The notes: generated by a model not told the origin, from the sequence alone. A stretch of DNA of 31,584 nucleotides from JAICTV01 sp035634055 (GCA_035634055.1 DASQDR010000056.1:1-31584), one strand, 5' to 3'; counted from the stretch's first letter, positions 24,501 to 31,425 are shown. Numbers and translations: made by a program.

Positions 24501-25461
24501 GCGTCTGGAGGTAACCCTGGTACTGGAAGAACAGTCGCCCGGCGTTGCTGGCGCCGCGGATGTACAGCTCATCGTCGGCCGACTCGTCGCCAATGTAGAC
24601 CTCGGACGTCCCCTCTGCCGTCCCGTCCGATTTGTAGATGCACTTGTTGAGCATCACCTCTCCCGTGACCGGGTCGGGGTGCTGCCAGATGTAGTAGAGC
24701 AGGTCGCCGCTGGCGGTGAGGGTGTGGTCCGGCGAGACCGAGACGTCGATCAGCGCGACCGGCGCGGCGTCGCCGTCACCGTAGCGGTACAGGTTCGTGC
24801 CGCCGCTGAGCTCGTCGTCGCCGACGAAGAACAGCATGCCGTTGACGCTCGTCAACTCGCGCGGGTAGAGCACGTGGCTGCTCGGCGCGAGGATCGCGAC
24901 CGTGCCGGCGGCGGTGCCGTCGCTCCTGAACAGGCAGCGGCCGTCGTCGGCGGTGTCGGCGGCGAAGTACAGCGTGTCGTCGTCGGCGGCGAGCAGGTTC
25001 GACGGGTTGGAGCCGGCGGCGCCGGGAACGATGTCCTTCAGCGGCGACGCGGTGCCGGTGGCCGGGTCGACCTTCCACACCTCGCGTCCGCCGGCGGCGT
25101 CGGTGGCGACGAAGAAGAGCGCGTCGCCGACGGCCGTGAGCTGCGCGGGCATGGAGCTGCCGGCGCCGGGGTCGATGTCGGCGACGATCGATGTGCCGGC
25201 GGCGGTGCCGTCGCTCCGCCACAGTTCCGTGCCGTGGGCGGCGTCGGTGGCGACGAAGCAGGCGAGGTCGCCGACGGGCGTGATGTTGGTGGGGTTCGAC
25301 CCCGCGCTGCCGCCGGCGAGATCCTTGACCATCGCGACGCTGAGGAGCTTGCGCGGCTCCAGCGTCTCGACAACGGCGGCGGCGGCGGTGGCCAGGCGAA
25401 ATGAAGGCGCGGAGCGGGCGCGGGAGCGGGCGCGGGTGCGGGCGCGGCGGAACGGTGACAT
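21574..25461 (-). CDS. Full-length surface protein: LEPR-XLL, ELWxxDGT repeats, FN3 domains, Ig-like C-terminus
   Basis: 1295 residues from ATG 25461 (GTG 25464 also fits; AAAGG lies about 10 bases upstream). An Arg-rich N-terminus leads to LEPRKLLS at 34-41, the planctomycete export signature. Residues about 45-475 are ELWxxDGT repeats (GTELWRSDGTAAGT and variants), a propeller-like fold. Four FN3 domains follow (about 470-860), then a beta sandwich (about 860-994) that shares SVTLTLSNLPEH with the 1544-residue ORF, then Ig-like domains (about 995-1295). The last kilobase drops in GC. It is the only member of the minus-strand block with its own promoter, start and export signal, so it is the likely expressed head of the array. 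The frame is open further upstream, but that part has no start of similar quality. Role: cell-surface adhesin, or stalk for an exchangeable tail. Confidence 0.88.
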   Translation of the reverse strand: MSPFRRARTRARSRARSAPSFRLATAAAAVVETLEPRKLLSVAMVKDLAGGSAGSNPTNITPVGDLACFVATDAAHGTELWRSDGTAAGTSIVADIDPGAGSSMPAQLTAVGDALFFVATDAAGGREVWKVDPATGTASPLKDIVPGAAGSNPSNLLAADDDTLYFAADTADDGRCLFRSDGTAAGTVAILAPSSHVLYPRELTSVNGMLFFVGDDELSGGTNLYRYGDGDAAPVALIDVSVSPDHTLTASGDLLYYIWQHPDPVTGEVMLNKCIYKSDGTAEGTSEVYIGDESADDELYIRGASNAGRLFFQYQGYLQTLDRPSWEARAIEEVYAFGSMAAVGDRTYYAGVFVDDPMPPAGQGLYMIDAAAQSAALVRVFSPGWASGGHNVQAMTDVDGALYFSAVDATGGRELWRSDGTPAGTAQVADVNPGAGNADPRAMTAAAGGKVFFSADDGAHGRELWVVNPPAAPGDLRGTVAGPTSLTLNWTDHASDESGYEIQRSSDGGVHFQPVATVAAGTTTLNVTALTAGTDYIFRARATGDLPSAWAFLWAPSLPTAPTGLTATAAADAATVTLTWASSGGVDGYYVYGSGDGGATFALWADVPAGEALGAPVSWTNAYLPEGARHHFKVRAHAGDVESQATPAVSTTTFLAAPVQATATLVGQAGLTLHWEDRTHDETGYLVLRRDPGGAETSYTTAAEATSLAITGLTAATAHAFEVRAVTAAQQSAPLALSVTTLAVGVPIAPSDLAVQAVAGDGHALRLTWTDNASGAGNETGYTIWRRAAAAGGGGGAADPWEAVATLDPDTTEYADDGSDGGAAAGDDLWSQTEYEYKVEADGPGGSTTSDPALGLTDRGDGLVFSGLRRQPDPDTDTSDGVGSQWSDIQTADLQNQSVTLTLSNLPEHYALQLALSAVLFDFSEGTGRPRPKVTISTGGSEREIYSTTWPALAPFEHTGDSVAITLTGANFSTAESERWMLEHLSVRVLRYRVGLGAPLLTIGEHEQIQVSVSKADGSPAPGVAIAVERVEKLEAQGGVTTGSDGTALVPAKGLELGEGSLLAKAMSGGGKIRQHVRIGAHRMAIAPSAITLVRGSEVPTSVTVSVRKADGVTPARGVTATTAYVAGSPPIRSGKTNIWGEATMTFDAARYSRFRWNDLVELITLEEDSQAFVRLPVHLVVPVIRFRPVAGFKVTNTKPVTIWGTIEDGSGNPIADDQIAKLKLVAHSRARTGAGTLTSTLVAPDVLHEDTHDFGVKIIGQIGALRGLAVHEVWVTSPLDSQVTSDRALVELEP
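24042..24136 (-). repeat. 95-bp seam repeat, copy in the full-length gene
   Basis: Lies at the boundary between the ELWxxDGT region and the first FN3 domain and matches 19254-19348 at 94 of 95 bases, 4.8 kb apart in direct orientation. Exchange here would join the LEPR-XLL and ELW head in frame to the 1544-residue tail. Confidence 0.9.
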
Positions 25462-25584
25462 CACGGCAACACAACCTTTCGTTTGGCGCGAGCGGCGAGA
25501 GGAACGGCTGAACACGCGAGAGCGCTGGCGGCCCGCCCCCACGGCAGGCGCCCGCTCGCTCCCCCTTCCCCACGAGGCGGCGGG

Positions 25585-25613
25585 AAAATAGCGGACACGG
25601 ATAACGTCGTCAA
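25585..25613 (-). promoter_or_regulatory. Probable promoter of the full-length surface-protein gene
   Basis: On the minus strand TTGACG (25613-25608) and TATTTT (25590-25585) are separated by exactly 17 bases. A transcript starting near 25578 would have a leader of about 117 bases. No comparable match was noticed upstream of the downstream cassettes, though I did not scan them exhaustively. Confidence 0.5.
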
Positions 25614-25774
25614 TCGTTTTCGCCACGAATTCTTCCGGGCCTGGCGCGTGCGTGCCCCGGCTCACGCAGGGGGTTCGCGCGGTCGGCGGCGACGTGGCGC
25701 CGGGGCGCGGCGGTCATCGGCGGTGGACCCGCGGCAGGTCGGATCGGCGCCTCGGCCGCAGCGGGCATTACCGG

Positions 25775-25814
<40 letters not shown>

Positions 25815-26012
25815 GCCCGCGCGGGGCGCGCCCAGAGGATCGCAGCGAGCCGAAGAGGGCTCGTGACGCGGGGATGGTCTCGGGCGGTGAAAGGCTCGCG
25901 CGGCGCGGCAGGGGCGATAACGACGGCCGCCGGGGCGCTGGCGCGGGGCCGTCCGGGAAAAACGTTCCGCGCGGCGTCAGCGGGGCCGGGGGGCCGGCGG
26001 GAAGGACCGCGC

Positions 26013-26285
26013 CATTCTTAACAATCCTCCGAGCATTGCGAAGAATGCTCCGGCCATTGCAAAGAATCCTCCGACCATTCTTAACAATCCTCCGAGCATT
26101 GCGAAGAATGCTCCGGCCATTGCGAACAATCCTCCGGCCATTGCGAACAATTCTCCGGCCATTCCGCACAATCCTCCGGCCATTGCGAAGAATGCTCCGG
26201 CCATTGCGAACAATCCTCCGGCCATTCCGAAGAATGCTGCGGCCGTTCCGCGCAATCCCGCGAGCAATGGAAAGCACTCGCGGAC
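26013..26285. repeat. Tandem array B: thirteen 21-bp units
   Basis: Thirteen consecutive 21-base units, plus-strand consensus CATTGCGAAGAATCCTCCGGC; units 12 and 13 are degenerate, and weaker units may continue to about 26330. The period and copy number equal those of array A at 6663-6935, but the unit sequence differs. All three minus frames are open through it because the unit length is a multiple of three, so the long open frames are not evidence of a gene. Confidence 0.85.
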
Positions 26286-26314
26286 CTGTCTTCAGCATCC
26301 TCGCGACAGGGTGA

Positions 26315-26339
26315 AGCATTGCCGGGACGCGGCAATGCT
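26315..26339. repeat. Perfect 10-bp hairpin after array B
   Basis: AGCATTGCCG and CGGCAATGCT flank GGACG. Thirty bases earlier CCTGTC (26285-26290) and GACAGG form a second, weaker stem. The array thus ends in potential secondary structure, as array A does. Confidence 0.6.
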
Positions 26340-26499
26340 GCGACGGCTCGCGGGGAATCGGCGACGATTGAGAAGGAGAGGCACGAAGGCACACCCAGGC
26401 ACCGAAGGGGAGGACGAAGCGGACAAAATCCTCCGCCCCCCGCGCCCCCGCCCCCCGCCCTCCCCGCCCCCCGCCCCTCCGCCCCTCGCGCCTCACTTC

Positions 26500-26554
26500 G
26501 TGCCTCCGTGCCTCCGTGCCTCCGCGCCTCCGTGCCTCCGTGCCTCCGCGCCTC
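26500..26554. repeat. 8-bp tandem repeat (GTGCCTCC / GCGCCTCC)
   Basis: Six full units and a partial seventh with one variable position. Read on the minus strand it gives the Arg/His/Gly/Thr/Glu heptad-like peptides typical of this microrepeat; not a gene. Confidence 0.8.
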
Positions 26555-26579
26555 TTTCGTCGCTCCCCCCCGCGTTCCG

Positions 26580-26608
26580 TTGACACCCCCCGCGCCCGCG
26601 CTTAACGT
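26580..26608 (+). promoter_or_regulatory. Possible promoter of the aminopeptidase gene
   Basis: A perfect TTGACA at 26580-26585 is followed after 17 bases by TAACGT (26603-26608), which matches the -10 consensus at only three positions. The start codon lies about 45 bases beyond the predicted transcription start. Confidence 0.4.
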
Positions 26609-26658
26609 GGCCGGCTCCCTTTTTTCCGCGATGCGTTAACGCAGGGAATCGAATCGAC

Positions 26659-27840
26659 ATGCAAACCACGGTGGTCTCCCGAGCCAAGGCGTACCTGAAG
26701 GTGCGGCACAAGTCGGTCCGCGACGCGATGAAGCACCTGAAGCTCGACGGGCTGCTGCTCACGCACCCGCCGGACCTGGCCTACCTGACCAACTTCACCG
26801 GCGAGGACTCCGTCGGGCTGGTCGCCGACAAAGAGATCCACCTGATCACCGATTTCCGCTACGAGGAGCAGGCGGCCATCGAGGCGGGGTGGCTCAAGCT
26901 GACCATCCGCGAGGCGAAGATGGAGGACGCGCTGGCCAGGGCGGTCGGCGCGGCGCGGGTGAAGCGGGTGGGGTTCGAGGCCAACTTCGCCACCGTCGGG
27001 CAGATCGACGCGCTGGCGCGGGCGATGCGGGAGGCAAAGCTCGAGGTCGAGCTGGTCCCGCTCGAGAACGTGATGTCCAACATCCGCAAGGTGAAGGACG
27101 ACCACGAGATCGACCTGATCCGCAAGAGCGTCGCGGTGGCCGAGGAGGCGTTCGACGCCATCCGCGACGAGATCAAGCCGGGGCAGAGCGAGAACTACCT
27201 GGCGGGGCTGCTGGTGCTGGAGCTGCGCAGCCGCGGGGCGAGCAACAGCAGCTTCCCGGTGATCGTCGCCGCCGCGGCCAACAGCTCGCTGCCGCACTAC
27301 CGACCGGGCGAGGCGCTGGTGCAGCGCGACCAGCCGCTGCTGATCGACTGGGGCGCGCTGCACAAGGGTTACTGTTCCGACCTGACCCGCACGCTGATGA
27401 TCGGGCGCGTCAGCCCGCGCATGAAGCAGATCTACAAGGTGGTTTACGAGGCGCAGCAGGCGGCCATCAAGTTTTTGCGCCCCGGGGTGACCACGACGCA
27501 GGCGGACCGCGTGGCCCGCGACGTGATCGACGCCGCGGGGTTCGCCAAGCAGTTCGGCCACGGCCTGGGCCACGGCATCGGCCGCGACATCCACGAGCTG
27601 CCGACGATGCGCAAGAGCACCAACGGCGGCGCGGGCGGCGGCGGCGCGGGGGGTGCGGGGGGCGGCGCTTCGTGGGGCGAGGAAGAGCTGCGGCCGGGGA
27701 TGGTCGTCACCGTGGAGCCGGGGATCTACCTGCCGGGCGAGGGCGGGGTCAGGATCGAGGACGACGTGCTGATCACCCACTCCGGGTGCGAGGTCCTGTC
27801 GTCGATCGACCGGACGTTCGAGGGGTGTCATGTGGAATGA
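26659..27840 (+). CDS. pepP: M24-family metallopeptidase (Xaa-Pro aminopeptidase / dipeptidase type)
   Basis: 393 residues, cytosolic, pita-bread fold. It removes N-terminal residues before proline or cleaves Xaa-Pro dipeptides, using two metal ions. Residues about 1-135 form the creatinase-like N-terminal domain. The five expected metal ligands are all visible: Asp230 (LIDWGA), Asp241 (YCSDLTRT), His305 (GHGLGHGIGRDIHE), Glu353 (VTVEPGIYLPG) and Glu367 (RIEDDVLITH). A run of about 18 residues rich in Gly and Ala (NGGAGGGGAGGAGGGAS) is inserted in the loop after the HGIG motif. AGGGA about 11 bases upstream of the ATG is the ribosome binding site. In many bacteria this gene type precedes efp, accB and accC; accB follows here but efp does not. 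PepP versus PepQ cannot be settled, so the symbol is a best fit. Confidence 0.85.
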   Translation: MQTTVVSRAKAYLKVRHKSVRDAMKHLKLDGLLLTHPPDLAYLTNFTGEDSVGLVADKEIHLITDFRYEEQAAIEAGWLKLTIREAKMEDALARAVGAARVKRVGFEANFATVGQIDALARAMREAKLEVELVPLENVMSNIRKVKDDHEIDLIRKSVAVAEEAFDAIRDEIKPGQSENYLAGLLVLELRSRGASNSSFPVIVAAAANSSLPHYRPGEALVQRDQPLLIDWGALHKGYCSDLTRTLMIGRVSPRMKQIYKVVYEAQQAAIKFLRPGVTTTQADRVARDVIDAAGFAKQFGHGLGHGIGRDIHELPTMRKSTNGGAGGGGAGGAGGGASWGEEELRPGMVVTVEPGIYLPGEGGVRIEDDVLITHSGCEVLSSIDRTFEGCHVE

Positions 27841-27844
27841 CGGG

Positions 27845-27953
27845 GAAGGCGGAAGGATGAAGGATGAAGGATCAATGGGGAGGAGGAGCGGCGCACGAAT
27901 GTTTCATCCTTCCGCCTTCATCCTTCATCTTCCGTCCTTCCGCCTTCATCCTT
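27845..27953. repeat. Imperfect inverted repeat of GGAAGGATGAAGGAT words
   Basis: Purine-rich GAAGGCGGAAGGATGAAGG at 27845-27872 is mirrored by pyrimidine-rich ATCCTTCCGCCTTCATCC words at 27905-27953, giving a long imperfect hairpin between the aminopeptidase and accB. It may act on the transcript between the two genes or be a decayed insertion; no T-run is seen. Confidence 0.6.
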
Positions 27954-27972
27954 TGATTCCGAGGGTTCGACA

Positions 27973-28587
27973 TTGAATAACAAGCGAAAGAGCGGTGCGG
28001 GCGGGGGCGGCGCGGGCGCGGGGGGCGCGGGCGGCGCGGGCGCGGGCGCGGGGAAGAAGGCGGCGGGCGCGGGCGCGGAGGGGACCGAACAGGCGGCGGG
28101 GAGCCCGATGGACGTGGGGCTGCTCGAGCGGCTGGTCAAGCTGATGGCGTCCAACGACCTGAACACCGTCGACGTCCGCGACGGCGACAAGCGCGTGATC
28201 CTCAAGCGCGGCGCGGCCCTCGTCGCGGCGCCGAACGCGGGCTTTTACCCTCCGCCGCAGCAGGCGCAGCAGAACCCCCCGCCCGGCGCTGGGACGAGCG
28301 CCGCGGGAGCCGGAGCGACGACGGCCCCTCCGGCCGACGACGACGCGGGGCTGGTCGCGATCAAGTCGCCGATGGTCGGCACCTTCTACGCCGCCGGCAG
28401 CCCCGAGGCCAAGCCGTTCGTCTCGGTCGGCACGCGGGTGGACGAGGAGACCGACGTCTGCATCATCGAGGCCATGAAGGTCTTCAACAACATCAAGGCC
28501 GAGACCCGCGGCACCGTCGCCAAGGTGCTGGTGACCAACGGGCAGACGGTCGAGTTCGGCCAGCCGCTCTTCCTGGTGAAGCCATGA
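27973..28587 (+). CDS. accB: Biotin carboxyl carrier protein of acetyl-CoA carboxylase
   Basis: 204 residues. It carries biotin between the biotin carboxylase (accC, downstream) and the carboxyltransferase, giving malonyl-CoA for fatty acid synthesis. The biotinyl domain is at about 128-204, with the biotinylated Lys169 in EAMKVFNNI and the usual thumb-region motif KSPMVGTFY. A Pro/Ala-rich linker precedes it, and residues about 47-78 (LLERLVKLMASNDLNTVDVR) match the conserved N-terminal part. The first 45 residues are a Gly/Ala low-complexity stretch not normal for the family. The start is taken as TTG 27973, with GAGGG seven bases upstream; ATG 28108 (PMDVGLL) would remove the low-complexity part. 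The next gene overlaps its stop (ATGA). Confidence 0.93.
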   Translation: MNNKRKSGAGGGGAGAGGAGGAGAGAGKKAAGAGAEGTEQAAGSPMDVGLLERLVKLMASNDLNTVDVRDGDKRVILKRGAALVAAPNAGFYPPPQQAQQNPPPGAGTSAAGAGATTAPPADDDAGLVAIKSPMVGTFYAAGSPEAKPFVSVGTRVDEETDVCIIEAMKVFNNIKAETRGTVAKVLVTNGQTVEFGQPLFLVKP

Positions 28588-29531
28588 GCGGCAGCGCGCA
28601 GCGGGAGCAGCAGGGCCGGCCGGCGAGGAAGATCAGGCCGCGCGTGGTGCGGTTCAAGACCGAGGCGGAGATCGCCGCGGAGCTGGACCGCCTGCGCGCC
28701 CGCGGCTATCGCAAGCTCGGCAAGTGGTCGCTGCCGCAGATCTGCAAGCACCTGGCGCTCGCGTCGGAAGGCGCGCTGGTGCCGCCGGCGACGACGACGG
28801 CCACCCCGGAGCAGGCGGCGGCCAAGCGCGCGCTGGTGGACGTGATCCTGACGACCGGCCGGCCGCCGGTCGGCATGGAGACCCCGCCGTTCCTCGTCCC
28901 GCCGGACGACTGCGACGACTGCGACGTGGACCACTACAAGACGGTGCTGGTGCGGATCAGCGCCTACCCGCACGCGCACGTGGACTTCGGGCCGTTCGGG
29001 CCGGTCTCGTTCGACGAGATGCGGGCGATGTCGCTGATCCACGCGGCCCACCACCTGGGGTTCCTCGAGCCCGCCTGCTCGCGCCGCGATGGGCTGGCGT
29101 TCGCCGACGAGGAGGCGGTGGCCGCCGACGTGCGGGCGCTGCGCGACCGCGGCTACGCCCGCGCGGGCGCGGGCGCCTGGACGCTGCCGCAGGCGTGCTT
29201 CCACCTCGACCAGGCGCTGCAGAGCCGGATGAAGCCCGGGCCCTTCCCGCCCAACACGCCGGAGCAGGACGCCCGCCGCCCGGTGCTGGAGCAGACGCTG
29301 GCGACGGGCAAGCTTCCCGACGGCCTGCCGGCGCCCGACGCGTTCATCCCGCCCGACGACGTCGGCGACGACGCGGTCGACGCCTTCCTCGCCCGGCTCG
29401 CCCAGTTCAAGGCCTACCCCGGCCCCATCGCCCAGCACCGCCTCTTCGGCAACCTCCCCGACGACGTGGCGCGCCGGCTCAACCTGATCCACTGCGCGCA
29501 CCACCTGAGTTACCTGGTTCCGGGGGCTTGA
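28584..29531 (+). CDS. Tandem DUF1569 / DinB-like protein
   Basis: 315 residues with two copies of the same four-helix domain (about 25-160 and 170-312). Each begins with a Leu-rich LxxxxYxRxGxWxLPQxCxHL segment (WSLPQICKHLAL; WTLPQACFHLDQAL) and ends with the family pattern FG-(x)n-LxLIHxAHHLxxL (LIHAAHHLGFL; LIHCAHHLSYL). The paired histidines suggest a metal site as in DinB/YfiT relatives, but activity is unknown. Its ATG overlaps the accB stop, so it is translated with accB; it is unusual to find it between accB and accC. The stop codon lies at the left boundary of the inverted-repeat element that follows. Confidence 0.8.
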   Translation: MSGSAQREQQGRPARKIRPRVVRFKTEAEIAAELDRLRARGYRKLGKWSLPQICKHLALASEGALVPPATTTATPEQAAAKRALVDVILTTGRPPVGMETPPFLVPPDDCDDCDVDHYKTVLVRISAYPHAHVDFGPFGPVSFDEMRAMSLIHAAHHLGFLEPACSRRDGLAFADEEAVAADVRALRDRGYARAGAGAWTLPQACFHLDQALQSRMKPGPFPPNTPEQDARRPVLEQTLATGKLPDGLPAPDAFIPPDDVGDDAVDAFLARLAQFKAYPGPIAQHRLFGNLPDDVARRLNLIHCAHHLSYLVPGA

Positions 29532-30052
29532 AGAGTTGCCAGTTGTGAGTTGCCAGTGAGGGAGAGCGATGGCGGTGCGGCACTCCGAAGAGTTGCCGGT
29601 TGTGAGTTGCCAGTTGCCAGTGAGGGAGAGCGATGGCGGTACTGCACTACCGGGAACTCGTGGCGTGGCAGCGGGGAATGGATTTCGTGGAGGCGGTCTA
29701 CCGGCTCACAAAGCGGTTCCCGCGCGAGAAGTTGTACGGCCTGACGAACCAGCTTCGGCGAGCGGCGGTGTCGGTGCCGCCCAACGTGGCCGAAGGACAG
29801 GGGCGCGGCATCGGAGCGGAATTTGGTCACCACCTGCGGATCTCGAACGGCTCCCGACAGGAAGCCGAAACGCAGATCCTGATCGCGATACGCCTGGGCT
29901 ACGTCGCCGAGCCCGAGGCCGCCGACGCCCTCGGGTTGGTCGATGAAGTCGGCCGCCTGCTCACCGGCCTGCACCGATCCGTCACCGGCAGCTAACTTGC
30001 GACACCCATTGATCCTCACTGGCAACTAACAACTGGCAACTGGCAACTCTTC
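29530..30052. mobile_element. Inverted-repeat element carrying a four-helix-bundle protein gene
   Basis: The left end (29530-29559, GAAGAGTTGCCAGTTGTGAG...) and the right end (30016-30052, ...AACTGGCAACTCTTC) are inverted copies that start and end with GAAGAG/CTCTTC. The left end is also repeated directly at 29587-29640, together with the first codons of the internal gene. The element fits exactly between the TGA of the DUF1569 gene (29529-29531) and the ATG of accC (30053). Four-helix-bundle genes of this family were first known from intervening sequences in bacterial 23S rRNA, which also have paired ends; calling this a mobile element is an inference. No transposase is encoded. Confidence 0.65.
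29633..29995 (+). CDS. Four-helix-bundle protein (23S rRNA intervening-sequence family)
   Basis: 120 residues, the usual family length. The N-terminal pattern YRELVAWQRGMDFVEAVYRL, then FPREKLYGLTNQLRRAAVSVPPNVAEGQGR, and the C-terminal EAETQILIAIRLGYV are all family hallmarks (TIGR02436-type). The protein is small, soluble and forms oligomers in known members; the molecular role is not settled, although relatives include the accessory protein of diversity-generating retroelements. GGGAG lies about 10 bases before the ATG. The gene is the only cargo of an inverted-repeat element. A second ATG with the same leader at 29570 comes from a 5' duplication and opens a different frame. No reverse transcriptase is nearby, so a retroelement is not suggested. 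Confidence 0.9.
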   Translation: MAVLHYRELVAWQRGMDFVEAVYRLTKRFPREKLYGLTNQLRRAAVSVPPNVAEGQGRGIGAEFGHHLRISNGSRQEAETQILIAIRLGYVAEPEAADALGLVDEVGRLLTGLHRSVTGS

Positions 30053-31399
30053 ATGTTTTCCAAGATCCTGATCGCCAACCGAGGTGAGATCGCGCTGCGG
30101 ATCATCCGCGCCTGCAAGGAGCTGGGGATCCAGACGGCGGTCGTTTACTCCACCGCCGACCGCGACGCGGCTTATTTGAAGCTGGCGGACCAGGCGATCT
30201 GCATCGGGGAGGGGCCGCCGGCCGAGTCGTACCTCAACATCCCGCGCATCATCAGCGCCGCGGAGATCGCCGACGTGCAGGCGATCCACCCGGGGTACGG
30301 GTTTTTGGCGGAGAACGACCACTTCGCCGAGATCTGCCGCTCCTGCCGCATCGAGTTCATCGGGCCGCCGCACCAGGCGATGGCGCTGCTCGGCGACAAG
30401 GTCGAGTGCAAGAAGCTCGCCCGCAAGGCGAAGGTGCCGACCGTCCCCGGCAGCGACGGCGCGGTCGAGGACGAGAAGGTCGCCCTGCGGATCGCGCAGG
30501 AGATCGAGTACCCGGTGATCATCAAGGCGGCCGCCGGCGGCGGCGGGCGCGGGATGCGCGTGGCCCACAACGACGTCTCCCTGCGCGCCGGCTTCCGGCA
30601 GGCGCAGGCGGAGGCGGAGAACGCCTTCAAGGACTCCACCGTCTACATCGAGAAGTACGTCGAGTACGGCCGGCACGTGGAGGTGCAGATCCTGGCCGAC
30701 GCCCACGGCACCGCCGTCCACCTCTGGGAGCGCGACTGCTCGATGCAGCGGCGGCACCAGAAATTGGTGGAGGAGTCCCCCTCGCCGGTGCTGCGCCCGG
30801 AGGTGCGACGCGAGCTGTGCGAGTCGGCCGTGCGACTCATCAAGGCGGCCGGCTACACCAACGCGGGAACGGTCGAGTTCCTGGTCGACAAGAAGCAGAA
30901 CTTCTACCTCCTGGAAGTGAACGCGCGCATCCAGGTGGAGCACCCGGTGACCGAGCAGGTGACCGGGATCGACCTGATCAAGGAGCAGATCCGCATCGCC
31001 TCGGGGCTGCCGCTGAGCTTCCGGCAGAAGGACGTGCCGCAGATCGGGCACGCGATCGAGTGCCGCATCAACGCGGAGGACCCGGCCCGCAACTTCGCGC
31101 CGTCGCCCGGCACGATCCTGGAGTGGCGCCCGCCCGGCGGCCCGGGCGTGCGGCTCGACACCCACGCCTACGCCGGCTACCGCATCCCGCCCAATTACGA
31201 CAGCATGATCGGCAAGCTGATCGTCCACCGCCCCACCCGCGGCGAAGCCATCGCCGCCATGAAGCGCGCGATCGGCGAGTTCAACATCGCGCCGATCAAG
31301 ACCACCATCCCGCTGCACCTCCAGATCATGGACAACCACGAGTTCCAGAGCGGCGACGTCGACACCGGCTTCGTCGAGCGCGTGCTGCTGAACAAGTAG
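30053..31399 (+). CDS. accC: Biotin carboxylase subunit of acetyl-CoA carboxylase
   Basis: 448 residues against 449 in E. coli. It carboxylates the biotin on AccB using ATP and bicarbonate, the first half of the acetyl-CoA carboxylase reaction. Visible are the N-terminal ILIANRGEIALRI, the Gly-rich ATP-grasp loop KAAAGGGGRGMRV (Lys158), ERDCSMQRRHQKLVEE, the metal and catalytic segment LLEVNARIQVEHPVTEQ (Glu288) and the C-terminal domain ending FVERVLLNK. The start codon follows directly on the right end of the inverted-repeat element, whose GGCAACTCTTC leaves no good Shine-Dalgarno, so the insertion may have altered accC translation. Pairs with accB two genes upstream. Confidence 0.96.
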   Translation: MFSKILIANRGEIALRIIRACKELGIQTAVVYSTADRDAAYLKLADQAICIGEGPPAESYLNIPRIISAAEIADVQAIHPGYGFLAENDHFAEICRSCRIEFIGPPHQAMALLGDKVECKKLARKAKVPTVPGSDGAVEDEKVALRIAQEIEYPVIIKAAAGGGGRGMRVAHNDVSLRAGFRQAQAEAENAFKDSTVYIEKYVEYGRHVEVQILADAHGTAVHLWERDCSMQRRHQKLVEESPSPVLRPEVRRELCESAVRLIKAAGYTNAGTVEFLVDKKQNFYLLEVNARIQVEHPVTEQVTGIDLIKEQIRIASGLPLSFRQKDVPQIGHAIECRINAEDPARNFAPSPGTILEWRPPGGPGVRLDTHAYAGYRIPPNYDSMIGKLIVHRPTRGEAIAAMKRAIGEFNIAPIKTTIPLHLQIMDNHEFQSGDVDTGFVERVLLNK

Positions 31400-31410
31400 G
31401 TCGCGCGGAA

Positions 31411-31425
31411 ATCAGATCGTCTGAT
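31411..31425. terminator. Small palindrome between convergent genes
   Basis: ATCAGA and TCTGAT flank TCG, 12 bases after the accC stop and overlapping the last codons of the converging gene. The stem is short with no T-run; a two-way terminator is possible but weak. Confidence 0.3.

Noticed and set aside
22792..25404. 870-codon open frame on the plus strand opposite the ELW/FN3 gene
   Set aside because: Antisense shadow of a GC-rich gene; composition is Arg/Gly/Ala/Val-biased and no motif is seen.
26602..27831. Minus-strand frames opposite the aminopeptidase and opposite accC (30026-31339)
   Set aside because: The plus-strand products are conserved enzymes with all active-site motifs; the antisense frames are Arg/Asp/Val-rich shadows.
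29530..30052. Diversity-generating retroelement (because of the Avd-like four-helix protein)
   Set aside because: No reverse transcriptase, template repeat or variable repeat is visible nearby.
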